Source: Silene latifolia
Taxonomy: Eukaryota > Streptophyta > Magnoliopsida > Caryophyllales > Caryophyllaceae
DNA: 64,000 bases
Assembly (NCBI RefSeq): GCF_048544455.1
Contig: NC_133538.1
Location: forward strand, 38,172,969 to 38,236,968
Direction: 5' to 3'
The notes below the pieces were generated by a model. That model saw only the letters and a program-made list of their open reading frames with translations. It was not told the DNA's origin and did not search any database. Positions 1 through 11,360 of the stretch are shown here, one piece after another; within the stretch, counting starts at the first letter, position 1; the number at the start of each line of letters is the position of its first letter. A program made the translations under genes and the position numbers.

Positions 1-110
1 CCTTAGGATGCAGCTCAACAACTCTCCCGTTCTCGTCAAGTCCCAACCTCTAGAGGATGGAGGCAGGCAGTTCCGGGCCAAATCGGTCTGCAGAAGAAAC
101 GAAGCAGGAG

Positions 111-1130
111 TTACGTAAAAGAAATAAACCAAAGTTCAAAAACAGAAACATAAAAAGCAAAGATGGGCCTCACACCGACCCCACTCACCCTGTTCGAGGG
201 CCGGTATGAGGCCGACGTGGCAGAGCAGCTCGTCCGGAAGAACGATCTCGTCGGGGGCATCCATCCCTTCGGCGTCCCATCCTTCTCAGCCTCAAACAGC
301 TTCATTGCCCGTTTTTCGTCCTCATTAAGATAGACCCTGTTGGCGTCCATCTTAAGCTTATTCCGGGAGACTTATCTGTCATGCTCCCCTTGATTCTCGC
401 ACCGCAAATTGACGCGGTCCTGGAAGGACCGGGGCAGCGGATAGTCCTCCGGAACCTCATGGTATACCCACCGCCCCTTCCAGTCCTTGCAAGAAGTAAG
501 CTTAGAGACGGTGATATAACCCGGCTCAGTCTGTATGCTATACCACCCCGTGCCACCTAGGACATTCTGTCGAAGGTGGTGAAGCCGGCGAAAGAGGTTC
601 ACCGTTGGGGCCTCCCCTTTGAAAAGACACAACCATACAAAACCAACAATCGCCCTGATGGCCAACGGATGTAGTTGGGCCCCGGCGACATTCATGGCTT
701 TAATAATGGCCGCAACGTATTCATTCAGAGGAAACCGGAGCCCATACTCCAGGTGTCTGATGTATACGCCGATACAACCCGCGGGAGGGCAACCGACGGC
801 CTGACCCTCCTCAGGGATAACAATTCTATACCCCCTGCCGAAGGAGTAATGGTGTTCAAAAAGTTCAGAACCGGAACAACTGGCAAACTTGTTCGTCCAG
901 ACTCGATCAGGACTGATCGAGCAGGCATCACCGTGCCACGAAACAAGCGGCCTCTCTACGGCAGAAGGGGTCGCCTCATCATCGTCATCATCAATACCCT
1001 CCAAATATCTCTCATCAATTACAGGGGGCCCCCGAACCTTAGCGAGGTAACGGCAAGTGGCTCCTGCTCATCAGGATGCGGTTCGCCCCCGGCGCAAAAT
1101 CTTTGGGTCCAAAGATCGTGGAAGACATGA
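111..1130 (-). pseudogene. Antisense extra ORF of Tat-type retroelement (gypsy-type transposon domain, PF04195-like)
   Basis: The longest readable part is 372-1024 on the minus strand. It has an acidic start (EGIDDDDDEATPS), then a segment with GLRFPLNEY, a hydrophobic helix region, AGAQLHPLAIRAIVGF and a GWYSI stretch. The pattern LRFPL...QLHP...IVGF is what I recall for PF04195. No ATG starts the long frame: it opens at TTG near 1004 and reads further upstream to about 1030. After the stop near 372 a second piece (MDANRVYLNEDEKRAMKLFE) and then a shifted frame (EGMDAPDEIVLPDELLCHVG) continue the protein, so there are frameshifts or introns. The role of these ORFs is unknown. The copy looks decayed. 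Confidence 0.55.
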
Positions 1131-1298
1131 CAACAAATACTTAACAAATAAAAGTTGAAAAATTTGTTTGTTTACCTTGGAAAAGTGTTACGCCGAGTAA
1201 CGCTTTGAAGACTAGAGAGAAGTTTCTTCGAAGAAAGCTAGAGAGAAGAAAATTTTTTGAGAAAATGAATTTTTGGTGGCCAAAATCAGGGGCTAACT

Positions 1299-1314
1299 GC
1301 TCTATTTATAGAGC
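1299..1314 (-). promoter_or_regulatory. TATA-like box, candidate antisense promoter
   Basis: The sequence is a 16-bp palindrome reading GCTCTATAAATAGAGC on the minus strand. It lies about 170-300 bp upstream of the antisense ORF and in its orientation. The spacing and strand suggest it drives the antisense ORF. No cap site can be demonstrated from sequence alone. Confidence 0.45.
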
Positions 1315-1401
1315 AAAGCCCATGAAACGGACCAATCAGGGCAAAGCCCATGAAGCGTCAACCAATCAACACCGAGCCACGTGTCAAGCATGCAGCCACA
1401 T

Positions 1402-1519
1402 AATGCCAATCGACGTATCTTCTTCAACACGCTCCTTGACAGAATGCCAATCGACGTATCTTCTTCAACACGCTCCTTGACAGAATGCCAATCGACGTAT
1501 CTTCTTCAATACGCTCCTT
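1402..1519 (+). repeat. 41-bp tandem repeat, three copies
   Basis: Units starting AATGCCAATCGACGTATCTT begin at 1402, 1443 and 1484. They are nearly identical (the third differs mainly at its end). They lie between the antisense ORF promoter region and the 3' LTR. Confidence 0.9.
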
Positions 1520-1800
1520 GGTATCTACTTGCCAAACGGCCCGCTGTTCAACCAAGCTCGGCAGCACCGGCCGGGGGCAATCAAAATCACACGGCACTCA
1601 CAACCTCGGTCTCAGCCAGCGCCATTTTGTTTTCCACATTTGATGTCCATTACACATCCATATGGAGGGGGGATATGATACGGCCTGAGCAGAACCAAGC
1701 CGAGGAAGAAGAAGCCGGGGAAGAAATTCAACTTGTGCAGAATACGCTCAACACTCATCGAAGGTCCATACCACGGCATAGACTACGCTAGGGGGCAAAT

Positions 1801-2400
1801 TGATGGGGCATATTCTGCACCCGCTGACCGAGTCAACATATTGAGCAAGGTCAAAGATATCCACAGCAAGTCAACGTATTAGACAGCCAAACCGACGCAG
1901 CCCGTCGGCCTGTCACTTGGGTCTCGGTTAAGCAACTAGCCAGCCGGGAGACATTACCGCGTACTCACATCCAAGTCCCCTCGGCATGGAGTCAACCAGG
2001 CCAGCCGGCCTGCCATGGGTCACTCGGCCGAGGGTAGAATAGTCTTTCCACCTGCTCTGCCACTTGGCCACTTGGCCACTACGTGACAAAAGGTGAAAGT
2101 CTATAAATACCCCTCAATCCTCATTGAGAAAACGATCCAATAATCCACAATTCACCCTAATACTCACTATAAATCTGGTATAAACTCCCTTATCTCTCTA
2201 CAATATACTTTGCCAAGTAACACACAACTTAATCTCTTTAAGTTTACTGACTTGAGCGTCGGAGTGAGTCCGCTCGGTACCAAGCCGAGCCCTCAGTTTG
2301 TTCATTGTTTCAGGAGAGGCCGAAAGGAAGAGTCAAGCAAAGTCATCATTCTACAAGCATACGTGGTAACAAATCCTGCTCCGGAATTACACCCGGAACA
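1801..2400 (+). repeat. 3' LTR of the Tat/Retand-like element
   Basis: It starts TGATGGGGCA after the purine tract and ends GGAACA, giving TG...CA termini. It contains a TATA box (2101-2109) about 300 bp from its start, as expected for the U3/R boundary. The 5' partner LTR is outside the window, so the edges are inferred from terminal dinucleotides and the polypurine tract. Confidence 0.6.
2101..2109 (+). promoter_or_regulatory. TATA box in LTR
   Basis: CTATAAATA is followed by a C-rich segment, the usual plant LTR promoter arrangement. Confidence 0.6.
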
Positions 2401-2405
2401 GTAGT

Positions 2406-2863
2406 ATTAAAGTTATTTCATTATTAAAGAGTAGTTATTGTAAGGATTTTTTTGCCAGATCCTATAAAATATTATTTATTATGAAAAAAACAATTTCTGC
2501 TACAACAGTTATTTTAGCGTTATAATGCAGTTATTGTATTATATAAATCCAATTATTCTATCAGAGAGGGGATGGTTTTAGTGAGATTGGTAGCCTAGTC
2601 CACCACAATGCACACACCGTTATTTTAATGTAATATTAAAGTTATTTCATTATTAAAGAGTAGTTATTGTAAGGATATTTTTGTCAGATCCGATAAAATA
2701 GTATTTATTATGAAAAAACAATTTCTGCTACAACAGTTATTTTAACGTTATAATGTGGTTATTGTATTATACAAATCCAATTATTCTATCAGAGAGGGGG
2801 AGTTTTTTTATTGAGATTGGTAGCCTAGTCCAACACAATGCATCACAGTTATTTTAATGTAAT
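2406..2863. repeat. 229-bp tandem duplication (two copies)
   Basis: Copies start ATTAAAGTTATTTCATTATT at 2406 and at 2635, with matching sequence through about 2634 and 2863. A third partial start (ATCAAAGTTATTTTAAT) follows at 2864. AT-rich and non-coding. The duplication begins a few bases after the LTR end. Confidence 0.85.
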
Positions 2864-2869
2864 ATCAAA

Positions 2870-3609
2870 GTTATTTTAATACTGTAAGTCAGTTATTGTA
2901 TTATTGTAATCCAGTTATTCAAATACTAGATATTGAATGATATCATGAATGAAAACTTACATGCAATTAGTGTGATATTATGTAGTTGTTATTATAACGA
3001 CAAACTGAGTAACAATATGAAAATAATCTACATGCAATCAGTAATTTTAACAAAAAACTTATCAACCTAATAACAACAATTATTATATCAGCATTATGTC
3101 ACAAATTTATGCCTGAATTCATCGTTGTTTGATTATCATCAATATTATCAAGCAGAGTAAGAGTTTGATCGTCTGAATTCAGCATCGTTGAAGCTGAAAA
3201 TTATGGAAAAAACACGTAAATCAAGTCAGAATTTGTTATTTGATTCTATTACTGTAGTTATTCGATTATTAAATAAGAAATCAGAAGAAAAATCAATACT
3301 TTCGGTCGAATTTGAAGAATTAGGGTTTCTGAAGAAAAATTGATGAACAAATTGATAGTTTCAATTGAGAAAATCAAAATAGTGAATGAATTGTTTGTAA
3401 AATTATCGATTCACAAAAAAAAATTGAAGAATTGATGAATTTGTTTATCATGAATTGTGTTTTTGTTGCGTGATTTTGTTGAACAAAAATGAATCGAAGA
3501 ACAGAGTGTTTTGATCAAAAGTAGAGAGAGAAAGGGGGAGAAAGAGAGAGAAACATGAGGAGATTAATGACGTCGCAAAATTTGATGATTGGGTTTTGTC
3601 AACTCATTT

Positions 3610-3612
<3 letters not shown>
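2870..3612. other. AT-rich non-coding stretch
   Basis: Rich in TTGATGAAT/GAAGAATT-type words, with a GA-rich patch at about 3520-3555. No ORF, terminal repeat or RNA gene recognised. Confidence 0.6.

Positions 3613-3642
<30 letters not shown>
3613..3642. repeat. (TA)n microsatellite
   Basis: About 15 TA units directly abutting the left end of the element at 3643. Confidence 0.95.
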
Positions 3643-3646
<4 letters not shown>

Positions 3647-5510
3647 CAGGATCCTGTACGAACCAAATTATGGTGCGAACCGTACGAACTTCCTATTATC
3701 CCTTCAAAAAAGAAATTAAGTCACTGGCTCCTTATTTTATCCTCCGCCAAAACACAAACCATATCCACACACTTATAGTATTCTTTTCCCAGTTATCTAT
3801 TTACTGATCTCTCATCTCCTTAACCGCAACAACCATGCTCCTTCATTTGAGACACCGCCGCCGGAGCTCCGGCAACCATCGCCGACATCCAATAAACCCG
3901 TCGGAATCTGGCTAGTCTATATTACTTTATATCGTACCTACCAACACCATCGCTGGCCCACAACTACTACCGTTGTCACCGACAATGTAATCTCCGGCCA
4001 GAAATTATACTTTCCGATGCGAAATTTTCTGATTATGTCACTGGTGTAGTTTCTTTTTTGAAATTCATTTTCATTTTATGTAGATCTAACAATTACTTTA
4101 TGAAAATTAAAAAAATTACAATTTTTGTTCGTTCGGGGTGGTTTTTAATTGTAGATCTACAACAAATTAAGAGGATTTCAAAAGGTAAAGACCATCGGTT
4201 TTCATCTAAGAGAAATTTTCACCTGAAAACATTCTCACTGGCTATAAATGAGGGAGTTGGTTCTGAAAGTTGGTGGAGATGAGAGTGATTCGTCCTAAAT
4301 TAGATTTATGAGGCTCGAAATCTTCCAATAATTCATTAATGGAGGTTAGTTTTTCGTAAGTCTTCTTCGTGTTTGACAGATCTGTGATTCCAGTCACATT
4401 TTTTTTTTTAAAATGAGATCTAGGGTGGTTGTGAGGCGGTGGTCCGAGGGCTATTATTTACACCGACCTCCTTGCCGCAACACTACACCGTCGCTGGAGT
4501 TGTCCCGAGACCTAGTCAGAGGGCTATTAGTTTCGTGGTGCGTAGTTTTGATGAATGTGGTGGCCGTATGGGAGAGGATTTGGTGTGGCCGGTGGTCAGT
4601 GTGGAGGTAGTGGAGTCGTGGTGTTGTTGGGCGGGTCGTGGTCTTGGTCGATGGTGGTCTGTCCGTGGTGGTGGTGGTGGTGGTTGATGGCGGTGACGGC
4701 ATGCCGGAGTTGGGTGGGGATATGTGGATGTCGGATGAATTTTATGTAGATTAGTGTATCTATAGTTGGCGGTGTTTGTTAGGGGTGGGAACGTGTTATT
4801 TGGGTCATTAGTGTGTGGCGGTGGTGATATTAGTCATTAATTTGTGGCTGTGGTGGCGGCGGCTGCAACGGTGTAATGGTGGCGACAGCGGTGGTGGTGG
4901 TGGCGGCGGCAGCAGTGTACTGGTGGTGGCGGTGTAATGGTGGCGGCATCGGTGGTGGTGAAGGTGGGGTAGTGGATACACAAAATACCAAGACGGATGC
5001 ACTTCGTATTACCACCGGATACACCTCGTATTACTACCGAATACATGTGTATCAAGTAGTAATACCATGTGTATCCGGAAGTATGAACTTGTGTATCCAG
5101 ATGTATTATACTGTGTACCTGATAAGTATTATACCACCTTAGATACACACGGTATTAATACGAGATACATGTGTATCCGGCAGTATATCCATGTGTATCT
5201 GGTATTAATATGATGCTTATACGGAAGTATAGACTTGTGTATCCAGAAATATTATAATGTGTATCTGGCTTTAATGTCATGTGTATCCGCAAAAAATATA
5301 AAATGTATCCGTAAAAAAATTAGTTTAAAAACGTGTAAAAGTGCATCTATAATTTTAGTGTTGAAATTTTTTTATTTTCATATGTAATAAAATGTATCTA
5401 ATAAGAAGTGTATGTAGTAAAGAAATAAAGTGTATCTGGAAAAAAAAAAGGTCAAAATAAGCTAGTTAAATGCAGTTCAGTACGTTAAGGCGATTCGTAC
5501 ACGAACCCGC

Positions 5511-5513
<3 letters not shown>
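3643..5513. mobile_element. Non-autonomous TIR element embedded in (TA)n
   Basis: Both ends touch (TA)n tracts. The left end carries GGATCCTGTACGAACC and then TTATGGTGCGAACC. The right end, read on the minus strand, carries GGGTTCGTGTACGAATC and CGTACTGAACTGC. The ends are imperfect inverted repeats sharing the GTACGAA core. The right end of the element at 23620 has the same core, so these are relatives. The interior has a TGG/CCA-rich part (about 4420-4980) and an array of tGTGTATCCgg-type words (about 4975-5300). No credible protein: the Gly/Trp- and His-rich frames at 4413-5148 are low-complexity translations. The superfamily is probably Mutator-like, by the terminal pattern shared with the FAR1 element at 32659. 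Confidence 0.55.
4975..5300. repeat. Degenerate GTGTATCC array
   Basis: Words of the type (C/A)TGTGTATCCGG, GATACAC and TATTA(C/T)TACC recur every 20-40 bp. A similar GATACAC array is at 22213-22615 in a related element. Confidence 0.7.

Positions 5514-5563
<50 letters not shown>
5514..5563. repeat. (TA)n microsatellite
   Basis: About 25 TA units between two TIR elements. Confidence 0.95.
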
Positions 5564-5568
<5 letters not shown>

Positions 5569-6222
5569 GCTGATCATGGGCCGGGCCTATGCGGGCTTGG
5601 GCCGGGCCGGGATGATAAAAATGGCCCACATGTGCGGGTTGGGCCGGACCGCCAAATGAGAGGGCCTATTTAGCGAGCCCAAGCCCAAAGACTTATGGGC
5701 TAAATCGGGCTTTTGGGCCTAAATGGGCTTTTCGGGCCCTAAAATTTACGACTTACCGAACGAGATAAGTAGTATAATACCTTCAACTTGTACTTTAAAT
5801 GTGCACTTAGTATAAAAAATCGTACAAAATATGATGAAATACATATGAATTAATCTCCAAAAATGGAATAAAAGACAATCATCGACACATTATAATGTTT
5901 AATCATATCTAGTAGATATGATTTATGTTACGTGAACATCGCTTTTAAATCTCAATAAATATATACATGAGTTTATAAGGAATTATATATAAAATTTACG
6001 CTACTTAAACAAATTTTATAAGAAAAATATTCCTTAATTAATAAATATGGGCCGGGCCGGGCCAAAATTTGGGCCGGATGCTTGGCCCAAACCCGGCCCA
6101 AAAGTACATTGGGCTTTTTTGGGCCGGTCCATGGGCTTTTTTGGGCCAAAATAAAAGGCCCAAGCCCTTCAAAAAGCGGGTTTGAACCGGTCGGGCCAAT
6201 GGGCTTGGGCCATTTGATCACC

Positions 6223-6228
<6 letters not shown>
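5563..6228. mobile_element. GGGCC-rich 666-bp TIR element inside a (TA)n tract
   Basis: The left end reads ATTAGAGCTGATCATGGGCC. The right end on the minus strand reads ATTAGAGGTGATCAAATGGC. They match at 12 of the first 13 positions. Both ends are directly flanked by (TA)n (5514-5563 and 6228-6311), so the element seems to have split a microsatellite. About 120 bp at the left and 180 bp at the right are dense in GGGCC and GGGCTT words; the centre is AT-rich with no ORF. Non-autonomous. It resembles the general idea of Micron-type elements that insert into TA microsatellites, but family membership is not established here. Confidence 0.7.

Positions 6229-6311
<83 letters not shown>
6228..6311. 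repeat. (TA)n microsatellite
   Basis: About 42 TA units. It joins the GGGCC-rich element to the first Helitron-like unit. Confidence 0.95.
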
Positions 6312-6313
<2 letters not shown>

Positions 6314-8675
6314 CAGGTTGAGAAGTCATGGATGCGACATGTGTCATACTAAGCCATAAATACAATCACTAATGACAATGTAGTCATTAATTAGAGGCAT
6401 TAATATAGCATATTATAAGCATCAACAACAATTTAAAAACTTACTTATTATTTATTAGATTAACGTAAATAAGTACTTTATAGTTAATATTAAAAAAAAA
6501 ACATTTCGAGAAATTTTACGAAACTTAAACTTTTTAAAGTTATCACGAAAAATGCTTTTATATGAGTATAATTTTCATTTGAGTTATCTTATATCTTATA
6601 TTTGTATATAAAATTGGGTTGAGAAATTGTAGATTTTATATGTGTTATTTAACTTTTTATTTAATCACCTTCATGTTTTACATTATTTTACATTAATAAG
6701 TGAATAATATGAGTGTAGATATGTGGTAGTTCCAAGGTAACATACATGCATTCATACTCCGTATGTATTTAAATTCCAAAATGCATATATTCAAAGAATT
6801 ACAAACACCACTATCTTGGACACATTCAAAGTCTTCAAAGACTTCTATTGCACTACTTAATACCGAGTTATAGAGTTATGTAAATATTTATAGTTATAAC
6901 ACTTCTCTTTAGATTATACCTATAAATATAGAATTTTACTCTCCCCTCACAATAGATTGTCAGAGTAAGTCTTATTCTTAAGTTTCTTTTTGGTATAATC
7001 AAAAGATCGACAATTTGCGAATAGAAAGTATGTTTCTCAATTGCTACCTTTACATTATTATACAATTACTTGATTTGCATATTTTCTTTTGCCCTCCAAA
7101 CTCGAAAGCTATGTTCAAATTATTAAATCTTAAAACTGAAGAGGAGTATGTATAGGAGTCAAAACTTGAGTATGTATCCATATGAAGCGATTGTGCAATG
7201 TTGAATAATTTATAGCCTATAGGAGGTCTCCATTTACGTTGTAAGAAAATTATGCGGAGTACTCCGTAAATGTATAACCTTAAGTTTTTTTTTTTAAACA
7301 ATTTCTTATTTTTGTTTATGCAAGAAATTGACTTTTCTACTATCAAAAGCGTTTCGAGCAATTATCTTCCCAGATATTATCATATAGTAATCAAAGAAAT
7401 AATTCATATTCCAAATCAATAGAATTTGTGTACTCTAAATCTGGGAAGGTTACTTTTCTTTATTTTCTAAGTTTCAGCTACAATTTAACTACCAACAATA
7501 CTATGAGAACATTGAACAACATTGCACCAGTTTTGAGACCAGTTTGTCACTATTCATTATCAAAGGGAAACATGTGTATGTTTATTTCGGTTTAGATAAA
7601 GATGAATATCGGTAAAGTTTAGAAAGATCAAGCTAAGTAAAGGAGTTTATATGTTTGTTAATTGCCTGTTGCGCAATTGATTGATGGCGCTGTAGTCCAA
7701 TTTGGAGTATAGAGTAGTAATTCAGTAGGTGATTCTTGAAAAAAATATAACGCATCTCGTAGATCGTAACTAATGAATTTGTTTTGTGTTACAAAAGTTT
7801 GTTAAGTACTAATTGTGAGTGGCTAGCTAGGTTACTCAATTGTTTACGGAAAGGTAAGGATCAAAGTTGTTTATGGAAGTTTTTTATTGATTACTCCCTC
7901 TGTTCCAGTGATATGTTTACACTTCCTTTATTTCCCCCTCACAAAATAAAGAAAGTGTAAACATTTCACTGGAACAGAGGGAGTAGTTGATTTTTTTTGG
8001 TATAATAGAGGGGATTATTTATTGGTTGATAGTGTCCTATAACAATATAACATGGATAACGAGTTGATTTCATTTTATAGAGCAACAGAGTGAGAGAGCA
8101 CTGACGATGGCTGATGATGGCCATAGCAATATGGATACCGAGAGGCGAGATGAGTTCATTTTTAACGGTTTTTAGAGTTTTTTCAAGAGGAAAGGACAAG
8201 TGAACGATTAACTCCATAATCCTAATTAGTTTTAGACTATAATTGTGTTTTGGGGGGTTTGTTCATAAATCTTGATAATAGGATATCATTGTTGTGTAAA
8301 TTTTAGAATGGGTTCACCATTAGTATATGAAGGAATTGTATATTTTTCAATGAATATTGATTTAATAGGTTTATTTTTCAAAGAAATGTCTTTTGATAAT
8401 AGGGAAATAACTTTCATGATTAATATTTGCTGTGTACCAAAAAAACAAAATTAATGTTTGTTGCAAATTACGAGTATCTTTTATTTTAACAAAAAAAGAA
8501 TTTCAATTAGTTATTCATGATTTATTAAAGGTAAAAGTTATGAATAGTAAACTATTATTAGAGAGTGATAGACTAACTAATTTTAAAATATGATATATAT
8601 ATTCACCCTCCAATATTTCATTTTAACGTTTGAATAAAAAAGTATAAAAACTGGTTGTGCAAAGCACGGGATTCT
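6312..8675 (+). mobile_element. Helitron-like unit 1
   Basis: The start reads TCAGGTTGAGAAGTCATGGA followed by CGACATGTGTC. The same start occurs, diverged, at about 8690 and 9680. The end carries the hairpin-like GTGCAAAGCACGGG (8655-8669) typical of plant Helitron 3' termini, directly before the next unit. The CTRR end is not clear in this copy. No Rep/helicase coding. A Stowaway MITE (7894-7983) is nested. Otherwise nothing recognised in 6400-7890 or 7990-8640. Confidence 0.45.
7894..7983. mobile_element. Stowaway-type MITE
   Basis: 90 bp with long terminal inverted repeats (CTCCCTCTGTTCCAGTGA and its complement) flanked by TA on both sides (7892-7893, 7984-7985). Ends CTCCCTC...GAGGGAG are the Stowaway/mariner hallmark. 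Confidence 0.9.
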
Positions 8676-9669
8676 CCATACATATATAAAACTAACTGGG
8701 TTGAGAAAGTGTGGATACGACACGTGTCCAATTCAGCCATAAATACACCATTAATGACAATTTAATCATTAATTACATGCATTAATATAACATAAACATC
8801 AACATCAACAATAATTTAATAAAGTTATTTATTAGATAAAATTAAATGAGTAATATAGCTAATTTTACAAATATTTTGAGAAAAAATATGAAACTTTTTT
8901 TTTAAAAATTTATAGCGAAAAATGCTTTCTTATGAGTATAATTTTCATTAGAGTTATTAAATATTAAATTTAATGAATATATGCTCCCTGTAGAAATAAA
9001 TAAATTTTGTGGATCGCACAAAAAGTTGAAATGTATTAAACTTCACTTTTTTAATTTAAAGAAGTATTTATATACATTGTTTTTATTTTATTTTTGCATG
9101 TATTTAAAAACTATTCATATAAATTTCAAATTGTCAAAATACTATTTAAATATTTTTATACCGTAGAGTTATGATAACAAAATTTTAAAACCTTACTATG
9201 CAAATTGAGGATTTTACAACATAACTTAACATTGAATTCCATATAGTTATTTTATATGCAATTTCTTTTGTTTAATTGAAAAGAAATGAGAAATATCAAG
9301 TGGGTATACACACTGCGGTAAAGAGTAGGTATGTGCACTGCTGCATGAACTACATATTAATAATCACAATAAAAATAATGGTTACATTAAAGACATCTGT
9401 GTTATAAGAGATGTGAGAAAATAAGAATTATTATTCTTTTTTTAAGATATTCTCAATAAATGTTGTCTACTTCATTTATAAAGTATCGTCTTTTACTTAC
9501 TTTATATAATTTTATTTAAAATACTTTGAAAAAAAAAATATTTGAAAAAAGTTAATTTATTTTATTTTTAAGTAAAATATTAAATGTCATATATCAGTTA
9601 TATTATTTTTTCTTCAATTATAATAATAAAATATACAATCAGACCGTACGAAGCACGGGATGCTACCTA
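8676..9669 (+). mobile_element. Helitron-like unit 2
   Basis: Starts around TATATAAAACTAACTGGG, then GACACGTGTCC. Ends with CCGTACGAAGCACGGG (a stem with a short loop) and ACCTAA, a CTRR-type end followed by T. About 1 kb, non-coding, AT-rich. Confidence 0.55.
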
Positions 9670-10760
9670 ATATATATATATATAAAACTGGGTTGAAGCG
9701 CTGTGGATGCGCCACGTGTCAACCCAGCTTTAAATACAAGTATTAATTACAGCTAAACAATAAATATAAATATAATAAATGCTGTATAAATCTCAGCAAA
9801 ATATTAATTATTGCTTAATAAATTTTATTATAAAATTACATTAAATAATTACGGTGATTTGATCCTAAATTTATTAAAAAAAATATTTTGATAAAAATCC
9901 TAAAATATAAATAATTACGTTTATTGCTAAAAATGCTTCAAATTGAGTATAATTTTCATTATATTTATTGAAATATTTTGATTTGTAGAGATGATTAAAG
10001 TGAGTGTCTCAAAATATTTTATATTTACGTAAAAAGACATTTTGAGAAAGTTATAAAACTTAGACCATTAAATCCTAAGAAAAATATATTTGGAAGAGTC
10101 ATTGTATGTCTTAAGAACATAACTTATAAAAATCTACTAAGAGATCAGTTTTTATGTGGGAATGAAAAAAATTATATTGCCAGAAATTGAATACATATGA
10201 GATTTTGATAGGTTTAAGTAATGTGATAACGAGTGTGTGTACGAGCGAGTATGTATGTACACAGTGATCGCGAATGCATTTGAATAATCAAAACAAAAGT
10301 AATGATTATTAAATAATATACTATTATAAAAGACATGAAAAAGTAGAAAAAAAACTTACATTTTTATTTAATATTTTCAATTAAAATACGTATACGTCAA
10401 GTATAAATATTGATTATGACTAGCTAAATATTACTTTTAGTTAAATATTTTATATGTTATATTTTTTTTTTTTGCAAAAAATTATCATTTCATTTCAAAG
10501 AGAGAAATTACAATGTATTTTTGCAAAAGCTATCCACTAGAGGAAAAAAACAAACTATACAACCTTAATTACACAAAGTCTCCTCTAGAAGCCTATACTG
10601 AGAGTGATGCTTCCACATTAGCATTCTGACAATGACAAAAAATTTGATCCTTCTCACAAGCCCAATAACAGTATGAGAATGGCCTTGAAAAATTCGTGCA
10701 TTGCGTTCAGTCCAGAGCTGATGTACAGAGGTAGTAAGGGACATCAAACGTGTCCCTTAC
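9670..10760 (+). mobile_element. Helitron-like unit 3, 3' end missing
   Basis: Starts TATAAAACTGGGTTGAAGCG then GCCACGTGTCAACCC, homologous to units 1 and 2 and abutting unit 2. No GCACGGG hairpin follows. The unit is interrupted by a LINE fragment at about 10459-10747, so its 3' end is lost or displaced; the end coordinate is approximate. Confidence 0.45.
10459..10747 (-). mobile_element. 5'-truncated LINE (non-LTR retrotransposon) 3' end
   Basis: The plus strand opens with a run of T (10459-10472), the minus-strand poly-A tail. The minus-strand frame 10565-10747 reads SVHQLWTERNARIFQGHS and then LVRRIKFFVIVRM. This is the region after the zf-RVT motif at the C-terminus of plant LINE reverse transcriptases. 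Only about 60 codons survive, so this is a typical dead 5' truncation. Target-site duplications are not clear; the 5' junction carries a perfect 10-bp inverted repeat. Confidence 0.75.
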
Positions 10761-11360
10761 TTAAATACTTTGAAGTTAAACCTCGAAAAATATTTTAAAT
10801 ACTTTGAAATTAATGGGTTAGTGGTGGTAGGCGATGATAGTTTATGATTCAGTGGCAGTCCTGGTTGATACATGAAATATGAGTCCAGATACACATTACT
10901 ATTCTAGATACATAAATCGATACTAGTTTTAAACCTGCACCAATTTGCGCCAAATTGTTTAAAAATTCCAATATTTGTAAACGTGTTTGAATAATCTGAT
11001 TGGGGTCGTATGTGCTTACAATTTAAAATTATTAATACTTATCATATATGCCAACTCTTTTTGGTTTTCAACACTTTGTATGAATGAACTGATGTACACT
11101 TAATTACTTAAGGGAAAGCATGGCTTCTCCATTTCTTTAAGCGTTTAAAGTTTAGATTCAACTTAACCCAAATAAAGATTTTGCTTTTAAAAAACCTTAA
11201 TTACTACTGAAAGACCACGTTTACATGTCAGCGTTGATGTAGTTCACGTAAAGGTTAAAAAGGATCGAGTTATGGCATATCAGGATATCGTCTAAAAGTA
11301 TGAGATTGTTACTTGTTAGGAAAGCTTGATAGATAGTATATTTTAGCTTGTCTAGATACA

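Larger units (their letters stand above)
1..2400 (+). mobile_element. 3' portion of a Tat/Retand-like Ty3/gypsy LTR retrotransposon
   Basis: The stretch ends in a 600-bp LTR candidate (1801-2400) beginning TGATGGGGCA and ending GGAACA, directly preceded by a purine-rich tract (AGGGGGCAAAT, 1790-1800) placed as a polypurine tract. Upstream, on the opposite strand, is an ORF like the extra antisense ORF known from the Tat/Ogre/Retand lineage between pol and the 3' LTR. The element enters the window from the left, so gag and pol are not visible. The AT-rich sequence after 2400 is different in character, which supports the LTR edge. Family assignment is inference from layout and the antisense ORF. 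Confidence 0.65.

Noticed and set aside
675..1130. Plus-strand 151-aa ORF
   Set aside because: It overlaps the minus-strand PF04195-like frame, which has the recognisable blocks; the plus frame has none.
4413..5148. Trp/Gly/Val-rich and His/Pro/Thr-rich ORFs on both strands
   Set aside because: Low-complexity TGG/CCA repeats; no domain and no consistent frame.
6082..6365. ORFs with long Tyr-Ile runs (also at 3589, 5470, 25759)
   Set aside because: They are translations of (TA)n microsatellites.
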